A stretch of DNA of 64,000 bases from Pseudomonas citri (GTDB lineage Bacteria; Pseudomonadota; Gammaproteobacteria; Pseudomonadales; Pseudomonadaceae). Below are positions 36,429 to 45,454 of the stretch, piece by piece; position 1 is the first letter of the stretch, and each line of letters begins with the position of its first letter. Where the stretch lies: the NCBI RefSeq assembly GCF_025336485.1, contig NZ_JAODAB010000003.1, forward strand, positions 1 to 64,000. The letters are read 5' to 3'. Made by a program: the position numbers and the translations under genes. The notes beneath the pieces were generated by a model that saw only the letters and a program-made list of their open reading frames with translations, did not search any database and was not told the origin of the DNA.

Positions 36429-37410
36429 ATCTATCACCCTGCACATCCCTGAGCAGCGCAAGTCACTGGCCGAGGCCGCCCTCTCCCTTGGGCTGAGTGC
36501 GCTGGACGTCAGGATGTTTTCGAGGTTCTACGGCCTGGAAAGCTTCCCGCGTCAACCTGGCACGGTAGATGACCTGATACGTGCGCTCCTGGAGCAATTC
36601 GTCGCGGCTCATCCTGATATCGTCACGCGCATCCGGCATGTGGTGCATGCGCACACCGTACCGACCCTGCGCCCTTTTCACGAGACAGGCAGGACACTGC
36701 TCGACGCCTGCGGATTTGCCGACGACACCGAGTACTGCAGCCTGACGATGGGCCACTGTGCAACCTCGTTGCCTGCCGTAGAGTACGCATGCAGCCGCCT
36801 CAGGGACGGGGAATATGCTCTGTTGCTGGTCGGTGAAAAGGCCTTTCATCCAAAGGTAGAGCTGCTCGATGACACCACCATCATGGGGGAAGCCGCCTGC
36901 GCCGTGCTGCTCAGCCGGTCGGGAGCGCACGCCCAGGTCACGGCCCGGTACAGCGTGCAAGCCGGTGAATTCAGTGAGCAAAAGGGGAATGAGCCGAAAA
37001 CCAACCCGGCATTCGCCGAGGCCTATTTCGGGTTTGTCTGCAATGCCATGCGCAGCGCCATGCAATATTTCGATTGCGCCCCGCACGCCCTGGACTGGAT
37101 AGCCCCGCATAACGTCAACCTGTCCTCCTGGCAAAAAATCGCCGATGAGCTCGAGATCCCCCGTAGCAGGATTTTTCTACAGAATGTGCCCCGCTATGGC
37201 CACTGTTTCGGTGCTGACCCCTACCTCAACCTGGCCGCGCTTATCCGGGATCAACAGCTTTCTCCCGGCGATAAGGTCATGCTGGTCAGCGTCGGCATGG
37301 GCGCGACCTTTTCTTCACTGTTGCTTGAATTGCCCGCAGGCAATGAAATCCCGGTCTTTTGCAACCTCAAGCAATACCCGGATTCGAGGCCGAATAAAGT
37401 GAGTGCCTAG
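36412..37410 (+). CDS. KAS-III-like condensing enzyme, stand-alone
   Basis: A 332-residue protein; ATG at 36412 has AAGGAATCATC upstream and overlaps the hydrolase end by 17 bp. Active-site residues are Cys116 (MGHCATSL), His233 (APHNVNLSSW) and His264 at the Asn position (RYGHCFGADPYLN). This gives a Cys-His-His set as in the other active KAS-III-like proteins here, but no Cys-less partner gene is adjacent. Acyl transfer or C-C condensation on a carrier-bound unit is inferred. Its TAG stop is the start of a perfect inverted repeat (37410-37452). Confidence 0.8.
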   Translation: MLGHIESITLHIPEQRKSLAEAALSLGLSALDVRMFSRFYGLESFPRQPGTVDDLIRALLEQFVAAHPDIVTRIRHVVHAHTVPTLRPFHETGRTLLDACGFADDTEYCSLTMGHCATSLPAVEYACSRLRDGEYALLLVGEKAFHPKVELLDDTTIMGEAACAVLLSRSGAHAQVTARYSVQAGEFSEQKGNEPKTNPAFAEAYFGFVCNAMRSAMQYFDCAPHALDWIAPHNVNLSSWQKIADELEIPRSRIFLQNVPRYGHCFGADPYLNLAALIRDQQLSPGDKVMLVSVGMGATFSSLLLELPAGNEIPVFCNLKQYPDSRPNKVSA

Positions 37411-37452
37411 GGTTTGTACGAAAAGTCGCGCAGGTACTTTTCGTACAAACCC
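37410..37452. repeat. Perfect 17-bp inverted repeat, probable IS-end scar or MITE-like element
   Basis: GGGTTTGTACGAAAAGT (37410-37426) and ACTTTTCGTACAAACCC (37436-37452) are exact reverse complements around a 9-nt loop. The left arm overlaps the stop codon of the KAS-III-like gene. The same 17-mer, continuing to CG and preceded by CTAG in both places, occurs at 56929-56945 on the other side of the cluster. Two abutting terminal repeats suggest the footprint of an excised or deleted insertion sequence. The hairpin may also protect or end the upstream transcript, though no U-run follows. Confidence 0.75.
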
Positions 37453-37482
37453 AGTTCTTCCTCTACGTGAACGCAACCACCC

Positions 37483-38601
37483 ATGAGCGATATCACCCGC
37501 TGCTATCCACAACTTTATGCGCTGTCGGAGCGACTTCTTGCTGCCGGACAGCTCGCGGAACACAACCTCGTCCAGGCGATTGCCTATCTGGATCACCCGG
37601 AGCTCCACAGCCTGGCCTGTATTGGCATCCCCTCACGGTTCAATCCGTGGGAAACGCCGGCATTTTCCAATGTCAGCTATGCCCGGCACCTGCAAATCAT
37701 CGAGTACCTGAGCCGAACGGACGCCAGCGCCATGATGCTCTTGCCCGGCGCGTCCCTCAGCACTCGCGCCGTCCTGACCCTGGGTGATGAGTCGCAACAG
37801 GCGCGTTTTTTTGCCTGCTTTGCCGAGCGCCCTGCCTGGACATTCTTTGCCGTCACGGAGCCCGAGATCGGTTCCGATGCCGGCGCTATCTCCACTGAAC
37901 TCTCGCACGGAGAACAGGGCTGGCGGCTCAATGGCACCAAGATGCTCATCGGGGGCGCCCTGCTGGCGAGCGCCGGTCTTGTGTTTGCGCGTTATCAACA
38001 CAGTCGGCGATTGGTGATGGTCTTCCCGGATGACACCGAGCCGACTTTGCAGCGTGAGTCATTGGACACAGTCGGCTTGGCCGGTGCCGGGCTGTCGCGC
38101 CTGACGTTCAAGGATCACTGCGTAAAGGAAGAAGACATCCTGGGGCATGAGCGCCGCGAACTGCTCCAGGGCCTCAACGCCCTGAGTCAGGTATTCGAAC
38201 GTCATCGTCCCATGGTGGCGGCCATGGCATTGGGCACGACGTTCGGCCTGCTCACCGCCCTCGACATCCGCCTCTTGCCAACCGAGGCGCGACGCTGGGT
38301 CGGCCGGCAATGGCGAAAATATCACGCGATCTATCAACAGATGCTTACCGTGGCCGAGGGCTACAGCAACGGCCGGCACCAGTATGCCCTCACCAGTCAG
38401 CTCAAACGCAATGCCACCCGCCTGGTCGAGGAAACGGCGTGCCAGTTGCCCCATTTGCTGGACCGCGACGACTGGCTGGACGATCGCCTACTGCGCAAGC
38501 GCTATCGCGACAGTTTTTCGTTCGAATACATGGAAGGCACCAGCAATGTCCATCTGCTCAATAGCTTCCGCGTGCCTGCAGCCCAAGGGATAAGCCTGTG
38601 A
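37483..38601 (+). CDS. Acyl-CoA dehydrogenase family flavoprotein 2
   Basis: A 372-residue acyl-CoA dehydrogenase-fold protein. FFAVTEPEIGSDAGAIST is the middle-domain FAD/substrate motif, GWRLNGTKMLIGG the next strand, and FSFEYMEGTSNVHLLN near the C-terminus holds the catalytic Glu. It is a diverged paralogue of the enzyme at 33994-35121. ASAMMLLPGASLSTRAVL replaces the usual central N-terminal motif. The stop overlaps the following GTG start (GTGA at 38598-38601). Substrate is presumably carrier-bound; desaturation or aromatisation of a ring is possible but unproven. Confidence 0.8.
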   Translation: MSDITRCYPQLYALSERLLAAGQLAEHNLVQAIAYLDHPELHSLACIGIPSRFNPWETPAFSNVSYARHLQIIEYLSRTDASAMMLLPGASLSTRAVLTLGDESQQARFFACFAERPAWTFFAVTEPEIGSDAGAISTELSHGEQGWRLNGTKMLIGGALLASAGLVFARYQHSRRLVMVFPDDTEPTLQRESLDTVGLAGAGLSRLTFKDHCVKEEDILGHERRELLQGLNALSQVFERHRPMVAAMALGTTFGLLTALDIRLLPTEARRWVGRQWRKYHAIYQQMLTVAEGYSNGRHQYALTSQLKRNATRLVEETACQLPHLLDRDDWLDDRLLRKRYRDSFSFEYMEGTSNVHLLNSFRVPAAQGISL

Positions 38602-39452
38602 CACTCTGCCTCGATCCTACCGATATCGTGTTCCAATCGTTTGATCACACCGAATTGCCCCAACCCGAGTGGGACACGGATATTCCGCACTGGCGTTCTT
38701 ATGCGCAGCACCTCTTCCAGGCCAATGGAGAGACACTCAGCCTGCAGCACGATCAAGTGCAGGCATGGGTCACCAGCTCGGAGCGTGCCTCCTTCAGCGA
38801 CATGATCACCGCGCTGTTGCCCCGGCTGGCGGCGGTCATCGAACCTGGGCGAGTGAAAACAGTGCTGATGGCGCATTGGACGCCAGACCTGCACATGGGC
38901 AGTTCGGTGGTGAATGCGGCCATCCATCAATTGGGGCTTTCCGCCTGCCTGGCATTGGCCATCAGCGACCGCGGACCGGATGCTGGCCTGTTCGCGTTGG
39001 ACGGCCTCAATGACTGCCTGGCCGGTAAGGACGAGGATGGTCTCTTACTGATCGCCGAGCAGAAGAACCTGATGTACTTCTCACCGTTGATGGCGGCTCT
39101 GCAACCGGAAAATAACGCCTGCGTGTGCCTGCTGAACAAGCAGCAACGCGGGTTGCGCTATCGCGGGTTCAGACGGACACCCGTCGATCAATGGTCCAGT
39201 GAGTCACTCCTGCACGCGGTCGAGCAACTGGGACTGGCCAAGGAGCGCCTGGTCCTGATTGGCCCGGCCCGGTTACTGGAGGTCGCGCCTGTCGGCACCC
39301 AGTCGTTCGCCGTCAACCCCCATTTGCTGTGCGCAGCGCCTTTCGTTGCCCTGCGCACCCTCTGGCAGCCGCAATGCGATTATCTGTTGATCAGCGAAAA
39401 CGACAACGGAATCAGCCTGTGCGGGCTTGCCGCCGAGGAAGGTCCACGATGA
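38598..39452 (+). CDS. KAS-III-like protein lacking catalytic Cys (second PqsB-like subunit)
   Basis: A 284-residue protein with GTG start coupled to the upstream stop; AAGGGATAAGCCT precedes it. VKTVLMAHWTPDLHMGSSVV and LALAISDRGPDAG align with the first PqsB-like protein at 26703-27611 (HWTPDxxxGSSV and AISDxG shared), so the two are paralogues. In both the nucleophile Cys is replaced. Length is very close to PqsB. The next gene, overlapping by ATGA, is the Cys-containing partner at 39449-40396. The pair is therefore a second candidate heterodimeric condensing enzyme. Confidence 0.7.
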   Translation: MTLCLDPTDIVFQSFDHTELPQPEWDTDIPHWRSYAQHLFQANGETLSLQHDQVQAWVTSSERASFSDMITALLPRLAAVIEPGRVKTVLMAHWTPDLHMGSSVVNAAIHQLGLSACLALAISDRGPDAGLFALDGLNDCLAGKDEDGLLLIAEQKNLMYFSPLMAALQPENNACVCLLNKQQRGLRYRGFRRTPVDQWSSESLLHAVEQLGLAKERLVLIGPARLLEVAPVGTQSFAVNPHLLCAAPFVALRTLWQPQCDYLLISENDNGISLCGLAAEEGPR

Positions 39453-40396
39453 ACATCGCTTCGCTGGCTACTTATATTCCACCCACCAGGGTGCACATCG
39501 ACCAGATTGTCGCTCACCGTGGCGGGAGTCCGTCGGAGGCCCGTACATTTACCCAACTGTTCGGTATGCGGGAGGCGTCAACCCTGGCAAATGAGGAAAG
39601 CGCCGAAGGCTGTTTTCATGCCGCCCTGCAACAATTGGGTGAAAGCCTGGATGACGGCGAGAAAATCGACGCGCTCATACTGGTCCAGGGCCTGCCCGCT
39701 CGATCCTCGCGCCAAAGCGTCAACCTGTCGGCCCTGCGCCAACAGTCCCGCTTTGTCACGGCGGACGCGTCCCTGCTGACCCTCAACCAACAGAACTGCG
39801 CCACTGTCTTCTGGGGATTACGCCTGGCCGAACGATTGCTGGCGAGCGGCAAGCACCGCTGCGTAGCACTGCTGGTGGGCGACACACTGGCTGACTTCGA
39901 TCTGGCCGAGCGCTACATCCCAGGCTGCACGTTAATCGGCGACGCCTTCGTGGCCGCCCTGCTCAAGCCCGGTGGCGGTCAACGCAGGGTGTCGGGCATC
40001 CAATGCTTCTATCATCCCGGGTTCTGGCAAGGGCTGGATGGCAGCCGTGAGGACACCAAGCGCTTCTACCAGTCCCACAACCACCTGGTTACGCACGCGC
40101 TGGGACACTACCCCGAGGATCTGCGCAAGCAGGCCTGGCTGCTACCGCACAATATCAACCGCCTCAGTTGGCAGACCTGGCTGCGGCTTCCAGACAACCG
40201 TCATCAACAGGTCGCCACGGACCTGCTGAGCCAGTGCGGGCATTGCTTCAGCGCGGATCCCCTGCTACTGCTCGATCGCTATTCTCCTCAAGAGACCGGA
40301 CGCCCTGCCCTGCTGCTGTCGGTGGGCCTGGGCGGCTGGGTAGGCTGCGCCGCCATCACTTCAGACACCTCCGTGGAGGCAGCCCATGCTCAATAA
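39449..40396 (+). CDS. KAS-III-like condensing enzyme, Cys-His type (second PqsC-like subunit)
   Basis: A 315-residue protein; the start follows GAGGAAGGTCC and overlaps the previous stop. Active-site candidates are Cys117 (NQQNCATVFW), His234 (LLPHNINRLSW) and His265 in the Asn position (SQCGHCFSAD). It pairs with the Cys-less 38598-39452 exactly as 27614-28591 pairs with 26703-27611. Having two pairs plus two single KAS-III-like genes implies several distinct joining steps. The 3' end overlaps the P450 gene by 11 bp. Confidence 0.75.
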   Translation: MNIASLATYIPPTRVHIDQIVAHRGGSPSEARTFTQLFGMREASTLANEESAEGCFHAALQQLGESLDDGEKIDALILVQGLPARSSRQSVNLSALRQQSRFVTADASLLTLNQQNCATVFWGLRLAERLLASGKHRCVALLVGDTLADFDLAERYIPGCTLIGDAFVAALLKPGGGQRRVSGIQCFYHPGFWQGLDGSREDTKRFYQSHNHLVTHALGHYPEDLRKQAWLLPHNINRLSWQTWLRLPDNRHQQVATDLLSQCGHCFSADPLLLLDRYSPQETGRPALLLSVGLGGWVGCAAITSDTSVEAAHAQ

Positions 40397-41705
40397 CCCC
40401 AGCGCTATTGCGACCGTCAAGCCGTCCGCCGCCAAGTATGCGCAGTTGGGCTTCCTGAAAATTGCCGAAAGTGCCTGTCGCCAGCACGGGGATAAAGTCT
40501 GGATCGGTGAACAAGAGCATGCTGTGTTGTTGCTGGCCGGCGCTCGACATCTGCGGTTCTTTCTCGAGAACGAAAGCAGCTTTCACAAGGAACTCGACAA
40601 TGGCGCTTCAGTCAGGCGTTTACTGCTGGGCCAATCGCTGATCACCGCGCGTGAAGGTGAAGAATGGCACCTGGCTAGAAAGCTGACGACACCGCTGGTC
40701 AATCCAAAATCAGCACTGCTGAAACAGGGCACCCGACTCTCCGCCCAGTGGCTGGTCGACACGCTCCACGCCCCGGAAAAAAACTCAATGCAGGAAATCT
40801 GCCTGCAATGGGCGCTGATGTGCGTCGCGCAAGGCTTCGTCGGCGCAAGGCTTGGCTATCAACAGCTTGATGAGCTGATCAATCACTTCCGCCGGATCTA
40901 CCTGCAACTGATTGTCGCTGAGCCAACCGAAGATTACGCCGTGTTAAGCCAACACCCTGCCCTCGTCATGTTCCGTGAGGCGCTGGAATCGATGATCGGG
41001 CCGTTGGTGACGAGCGCGAATGCGGATGCGGGCGATGGGGATGTCGACATGTTGGTGCGCTTTTGCCAGGCGCTGGATGTCAGCGCCCACCCTCAGGAGC
41101 GCGAACGGGCGATCAGCCTGTTGCTGGGTAACCTGGTCGCCAGCGTGGATAACACCGGGATCGCGCTGTTGTGGTGCCTGGCTCACCTGTCACAGCATCC
41201 CCATTATCAGGATCAGGTCCGGGAAGAATCCCGCCAGGGCAAGCGCGACATGGCCATCGCCATCGTCAAGGAATCGCTGCGTATCACGCCGGTGACAGCC
41301 TTCTTCGAGCGCGGCACCCTGGATCCGCTGGAGATCGACGGCGTGGAGATTGCGGCCGGTACCAAAGTATTGTTTTCCCCCTGGTTGGTGCATCGCAATG
41401 CCGCCTATTGGCCCGAACCCCTGAGCTTCAGGCCCGAGCGTTTTCTTGAAGGCCGGAAAATTCCACGCGAGCACTTTGTGCCCTTCAGCATGGGTAAGCG
41501 TAACTGCGTGGGCATGGCGCTCGCACTCGACCAACTCACGACGGCCGTTGAAGCACTGTGCAGCCATTGTCGTTTCTCCCTGGCGCCGTCGACCGCACCC
41601 GCGGCACTCACGCCGCTGTATGGGCTGAATGTAATGCCCAGAGGGCCCATTTGCTTCACCATCGAATCCGTTGACAGGGTCAGCCAGCATGAATGCATCG
41701 CCTAA
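40386..41705 (+). CDS. Cytochrome P450
   Basis: A 439-residue P450. The haem-thiolate loop is FSMGKRNCVGMALAL (Cys near residue 377), the ExxR motif is KESLRITPV, RPERFLEGR is the PERF region, and the I-helix shows LVASVDNTGIALLW, where the usual acid-Thr pair is present in altered form (DNTG). It is cytosolic with no N-terminal membrane anchor. It probably hydroxylates or oxidatively couples the cluster's product. A redox partner is not encoded nearby. Start ATG at 40386 follows GTGGAGGCAGCCC. Confidence 0.9.
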   Translation: MLNNPSAIATVKPSAAKYAQLGFLKIAESACRQHGDKVWIGEQEHAVLLLAGARHLRFFLENESSFHKELDNGASVRRLLLGQSLITAREGEEWHLARKLTTPLVNPKSALLKQGTRLSAQWLVDTLHAPEKNSMQEICLQWALMCVAQGFVGARLGYQQLDELINHFRRIYLQLIVAEPTEDYAVLSQHPALVMFREALESMIGPLVTSANADAGDGDVDMLVRFCQALDVSAHPQERERAISLLLGNLVASVDNTGIALLWCLAHLSQHPHYQDQVREESRQGKRDMAIAIVKESLRITPVTAFFERGTLDPLEIDGVEIAAGTKVLFSPWLVHRNAAYWPEPLSFRPERFLEGRKIPREHFVPFSMGKRNCVGMALALDQLTTAVEALCSHCRFSLAPSTAPAALTPLYGLNVMPRGPICFTIESVDRVSQHECIA

Positions 41706-42759
41706 CGTGGCGGGAGATGCCATCCCGCAACTCAGTGTGTTTTGTTTTTCGGACGTGGCTCGAGACAGCTTTGCCGAAAAGTATGAACAGTTACTGAGTA
41801 CCGCCAGGCTGGCGGATGAACTCAACTTTCACGCGATCTGGACGCCCGAGCGTCATTTCCACACGTTCGGCGGGATGTTTCCCAATCCTTCCGTCATCAG
41901 CGCCGCACTGGCCGCCAGTACCCGGCGTATAGCGATCCGTGCAGGCAGCGTGGTGCTCCCCTTGCACGATCCGCTGCGCGTCGCTGAAGAATGGGCGCTG
42001 GTGGATAATCTTTCTCGTGGCCGGGTCGGCATCGCGTTCTCTGCGGGCTGGCAACGTAACGATTTTGTGCTCAACGCGCAGAATTACCGCCAACGTCATG
42101 AGGTGCTGTTTTCTTCCCTGGAGCAGATCCAGTCGTTGTGGCGGGGTGAATCCGTGACGCGTCATGATCTTTCCCTGCCAGGACATCCGGAACCGGTGAC
42201 GTTGCAAACCTGGCCACCCGCCTATCAAGACACAATTGGCGTTTGGATCACGACGGGGAGCAATCCCTTGTTGTTCAGCGAGGCCGGAAAACGCGGCCTG
42301 AACGTATTGACCCATTTGATTGCGCAAACCCGTGAACAATTGCAGGAAAACTGCGCCAGCTATCGCCTTGCACGCCAGGCTGCCGGGTTGGACCCAGCGG
42401 CCGGCAAAATCACGCTGATGATGCATACCCAGGCCGGAGAGGACCGGCAAGCGCTGCTGCCACGTTTGCGGCCGGCCCTCACCGGCTACCTGCAAGCGTT
42501 CATGCAGTTGTCTGAAAACCTCCATGAACCCTCTACGCTGGCTCGGGAGGCCAGTGATAAGAAGCGGGCCTACACACTCAAGCTGGGGGTGGAAAAGTAC
42601 CTCAGCCACTACGGTTTGTTTGGCTCTGCCGCAGAGTGCCTGGAGCAGTTGAGGCAGCTCAAGCGTGAGGGCATCGATGAAGTGGCCGGGCTAGTGGACT
42701 TTGGGATGTCTCAGGACAGCGTGGAAACAACGCTGCGTACACTCGCGACATTACTGTGA
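41689..42759 (+). CDS. LLM-class flavin-dependent monooxygenase (MupA/BtrO type)
   Basis: A 356-residue luciferase-like monooxygenase of the natural-product subgroup (MupA, BtrO, Atu3671-like). ADELNFHAIWTPERHFHTFG with FPNPSVISAALAASTRRI is the signature N-terminal half, RVGIAFSAGWQRNDFVL a flavin-contact region and IGVWITTGSNPLLF the later strand. In butirosin assembly BtrO hydroxylates the carrier-bound acyl chain next to the carbonyl; that pathway also uses the BtrK decarboxylase related to 25382-26692. A similar hydroxylation of an ACP-bound acyl unit is the best guess. FMNH2 would have to be supplied by a reductase elsewhere. Confidence 0.85.
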   Translation: MNASPNVAGDAIPQLSVFCFSDVARDSFAEKYEQLLSTARLADELNFHAIWTPERHFHTFGGMFPNPSVISAALAASTRRIAIRAGSVVLPLHDPLRVAEEWALVDNLSRGRVGIAFSAGWQRNDFVLNAQNYRQRHEVLFSSLEQIQSLWRGESVTRHDLSLPGHPEPVTLQTWPPAYQDTIGVWITTGSNPLLFSEAGKRGLNVLTHLIAQTREQLQENCASYRLARQAAGLDPAAGKITLMMHTQAGEDRQALLPRLRPALTGYLQAFMQLSENLHEPSTLAREASDKKRAYTLKLGVEKYLSHYGLFGSAAECLEQLRQLKREGIDEVAGLVDFGMSQDSVETTLRTLATLL

Positions 42760-42773
42760 AATAAGGAGATTGT

Positions 42774-43430
42774 ATGAACACGATGAAGATGGTGCTGGCG
42801 CTGCTGGCCGGCGCGACCAGTTACGCGGCATTGGCCGCCGAAAAAACCGTTCCGCTGAACGCCTTCAACAGCGTTGAAGTCCGCCAGGGCATCAACTTGA
42901 CGATCAAATGCGCGGCCACCTCGTCCATGGTGGTCTCAGGCTCTGCCGATACGCTGGGCAAGCTCCAGGTGACGACCAACGATAAGGCGTTACTGCTCGT
43001 GAATGACGCCGCGGAAAATGATCGCTTGGTCTCCCATACGCTGGATATCACGCTGTATACCAGCGCGCCGCTGACCGGGCTGACAGGCAAGGCCGGGATA
43101 AAGATCGTGGCGCCTGCATGTGCCGTCGATCGATCCAGGCTGACGGTCGCCGGCAGCATGGGCGCAGACATCCAGATCGAGGGCAAGACCGGTGAGCTGG
43201 TGCTTGACCTGGCAATGGGCGGCACCTTCAACAAAAAGCCGCAGCCCTTTACGGCGGATGTGGCCAATGTGCGCATGAGCATGGGAGCGGAATCGTCCCT
43301 GTGCGACATTCCAAAGATCAATGGCAGCCTGTCTGCCGGCGCACGGATATCGGTCAGCCCATCGGCTCAGGTCGATACCGGTGCCACGGGCAGTTTCGCC
43401 AGCGAAGTTTCAACCTCAGGTTGTTCGTGA
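42774..43430 (+). CDS. Exported GIN-domain (DUF2807) protein
   Basis: A 218-residue protein with signal peptide (MNTMKMVLALLAGATSYAAL, cleavage near AALA). FNSVEVRQGINLTIKCA is the typical start of the GIN/DUF2807 single-stranded beta-helix domain, followed by regular short strands such as VSGSADTLGKLQV and LTVAGSMGADIQIEG. These domains are periplasmic or surface located and of unknown function. It is the last gene of the plus-strand operon, 14 bp after the monooxygenase. Its role in the cluster is unclear; it might bind product in the periplasm. Confidence 0.75.
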   Translation: MNTMKMVLALLAGATSYAALAAEKTVPLNAFNSVEVRQGINLTIKCAATSSMVVSGSADTLGKLQVTTNDKALLLVNDAAENDRLVSHTLDITLYTSAPLTGLTGKAGIKIVAPACAVDRSRLTVAGSMGADIQIEGKTGELVLDLAMGGTFNKKPQPFTADVANVRMSMGAESSLCDIPKINGSLSAGARISVSPSAQVDTGATGSFASEVSTSGCS

Positions 43431-43448
43431 TCGATCGGGAAACCGGCC

Positions 43449-43481
43449 AAGCTCAGTTCTCCGTCCGTGGGAACTGAGCTT
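43449..43481. terminator. Bidirectional hairpin terminator between convergent operons
   Basis: AAGCTCAGTTC (43449-43459) pairs with GAACTGAGCTT (43471-43481) over an 11-nt loop. It lies exactly between the end of the plus-strand operon (43430) and the end of the phosphopantetheinyl transferase gene (43486, minus strand), so it can end transcription from both sides. U-runs are poor. Confidence 0.65.
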
Positions 43482-43485
43482 GCTA

Positions 43486-44184
43486 TTAGGCTGAGCCTGC
43501 GTCATGGCAACGTAGCTGCCATTGAACCGACGGGTGCTGCGGGCCGACGATCGCCCCATACGCCAGACAAAAACGCCCATCCCCTTGCACCTGGCAATAA
43601 TGAATCTGCCCGCTACTGGCTGGGGGTTCGACCATAACCCGTGCCATCCCGCTCGCACCCGCCTGCGGGATGACAGAAAAACTCCCGAGCGGTTGCGTCA
43701 GCCCCGTCCCCCGGGCTTTCAGCCAGGCCTCCTTGATACTCCAGAGCTGGGTAAAACGAGTGACGTAATTGGCTTCGTCAAGCGCCAGCCAGCGCTGCTC
43801 ATCCGGGTGAAAAAAACGCTGGGCGATCGCCTTTTTTACCGCGACCTTTCCGCTGACGCGTTCCAGATCAACCCCGACCTCATGCTCCCGGCACAGGGCG
43901 ATGGCGGCCGAGTGAGCGCTGTGGCTCAGGTTGAAACGCAGCCAGGTGTGTTCTGGCAGCCACGGTTTGCCGGTGGCTGTCCTGGCGATGCGCACCTGAT
44001 CGACCGGGATCGCCAGGTAGGCCGCGAGCACCTGATGCAACCAATGTTGCGCCTGTTGGCGAACCGTCATTTGTGGCAGCGCATCGTTAAAGTGCCGCAG
44101 CAGGCAGACACCCTGGCCGTCGATCAACTCAGGCAGGAGATTGCAGCGGTAAATTGATGGTGACTTTGCAACCGGTCTGCTCAT
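43486..44184 (-). CDS. 4'-phosphopantetheinyl transferase (Sfp type)
   Basis: A 232-residue protein (start MSRPVAKSPSIY chosen; the coding sequence overlaps the end of the kinase gene). HEVGVDLERVSGK is the Mg-binding motif, LWSIKEAWLKARG the KExxLK motif, and WLRFNLSHSAHSAAIAL the CoA-binding SHS motif. It transfers phosphopantetheine from CoA to the conserved Ser of carrier proteins and presumably activates the three carrier proteins of the cluster. It follows the two-component genes in the same direction. Confidence 0.88.
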   Translation of the reverse strand: MSRPVAKSPSIYRCNLLPELIDGQGVCLLRHFNDALPQMTVRQQAQHWLHQVLAAYLAIPVDQVRIARTATGKPWLPEHTWLRFNLSHSAHSAAIALCREHEVGVDLERVSGKVAVKKAIAQRFFHPDEQRWLALDEANYVTRFTQLWSIKEAWLKARGTGLTQPLGSFSVIPQAGASGMARVMVEPPASSGQIHYCQVQGDGRFCLAYGAIVGPQHPSVQWQLRCHDAGSA

Positions 44185-45454
44185 GGCGATTTTCCAGGGA
44201 CAAGTAACCGCCATGGCTTTCGGCAATTTGCCGACACAGGATCAGGCCTATGCCGGTGCCATTGGGTTTGGTGGTGTAGAAAGGCACGAACAGATTCTTC
44301 GGATTCGTCAGCCCCACGCCTCGATCGAGGACAGTGATCAGTAAGCGCCCTTTCTCCTCGGCCCACTCGATATCGATACTGTCGGCGCTGCTGCCCATCG
44401 ACTCATCGGCGTTCTTGATCAGGTTGATCAATAACTGGTGAATCTGTACCCGGTCGAGGTGAGCCATCAACGGACGCGGTCCGCTCAGGGTAATCACACG
44501 GTGGGAAAACAGCAGCGGCAGTTCTGCCACCAGGGCCGTCAAATCCACCTGTTCCTTCAGCGCCGGCGCCAGCTTGCTCAACTGCCGATAGCTGCTGATG
44601 AAGGCGATCAGTTCGCGGGCCCGCCGATTAATCAGATCGATGCCCTCGGTAAAACCCGCAGGCAAGTTGTCTGAATGATGCCGATAGTGCTGTTGCAGCA
44701 TTTGACTGATGGAGGCGATCGGGCTGAGGGAGTTGTTGATTTCGTGGCTTATCACACGGAGCAGATCCTGCCAGGCTTTCTGCTCCTCCTGACGCAACAT
44801 GTCGTCGACATCACTGACAAACAACAACACGTTCTGCACACCGTCCACCATGTAGGTGTCACTGGTCACTTTGTACCGGCCCGGTCGCCCCTCGTGATCG
44901 GACACGACGGGGTGCTCCGTATTGGCATTTTGCAAAAGATTGTCCAGTTGCCAGGCGCTGGCCGTATCGCCAATCAACTTATCCAATGAGGTGCCGAGCA
45001 TCCGCGAGGCCGCATCGTTGCACCAGATCAGCCGATGACTGCCGTCCAGGGCATAGATGGCAACCGTGATGTTGGAGATCACCTTCTGCAGCAGGAAATC
45101 CATCTCCCGCTGCTGTTGGCGGTGGCGCGACAACTGGCAGGAAATGTCATTGATCTGCTCGATGACACCCTCGAAAGCCCCCGTCCCGTTGGTCACCCCA
45201 CGCAGGCTGAAATCTTCCTGCTCCACCGCTTCCAGCAAGTTGGAGATGACGTTGATTTTGTAGATCAACTGCTGAAAAAAGTGATAGCAGAAATACACCG
45301 TCGTCACACACAGCACGAACAGGGTGAAAAACTTGAGGTAAATGGACTGGTCAGGAAAAAACCAAAGCAGCAGGTAGGCAACGATTGCGCCGATCGGTGC
45401 CAGGCTGCACAGCAACAGGTGGCGTACTTCAAATGCCTGAAAAAACTTATGCAT
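44129..45454 (-). CDS. Sensor histidine kinase (NtrB-like, membrane-bound)
   Basis: A 441-residue kinase. Two membrane segments lie near residues 12-32 and 40-60 with almost no periplasmic loop, so it probably senses a membrane or intracellular signal. A linker and a PAS-like domain (VISNITVAIYALDGSHRLIW) follow. The H-box is LLRVISHEINNSLSPIASIS and the ATPase domain has LINLIKNADESMG (N box), LDRGVGLTNP (G1) and TTKPNGTGIGLILC (F/G2). The start overlaps the end of the response-regulator gene. It should phosphorylate that sigma-54 activator. Confidence 0.9.
   Translation of the reverse strand: MHKFFQAFEVRHLLLCSLAPIGAIVAYLLLWFFPDQSIYLKFFTLFVLCVTTVYFCYHFFQQLIYKINVISNLLEAVEQEDFSLRGVTNGTGAFEGVIEQINDISCQLSRHRQQQREMDFLLQKVISNITVAIYALDGSHRLIWCNDAASRMLGTSLDKLIGDTASAWQLDNLLQNANTEHPVVSDHEGRPGRYKVTSDTYMVDGVQNVLLFVSDVDDMLRQEEQKAWQDLLRVISHEINNSLSPIASISQMLQQHYRHHSDNLPAGFTEGIDLINRRARELIAFISSYRQLSKLAPALKEQVDLTALVAELPLLFSHRVITLSGPRPLMAHLDRVQIHQLLINLIKNADESMGSSADSIDIEWAEEKGRLLITVLDRGVGLTNPKNLFVPFYTTKPNGTGIGLILCRQIAESHGGYLSLENRHEQTGCKVTINLPLQSPA

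Noticed and set aside
37410..37452. Reading the 17-bp inverted repeat simply as a rho-independent terminator
   Set aside because: No U-run follows and the same 17-mer recurs as a single arm at 56929, which fits a mobile-element end better; a terminator side effect remains possible.
26703..40396. Interpreting the KAS-III-like pairs as a classical type II PKS KS/CLF
   Set aside because: Sizes of 280-330 residues and motifs (PHN, YGH) are those of KAS-III/PqsBC, not of the ~420-residue KS-alpha/KS-beta; no malonyl transferase or cyclase is present.
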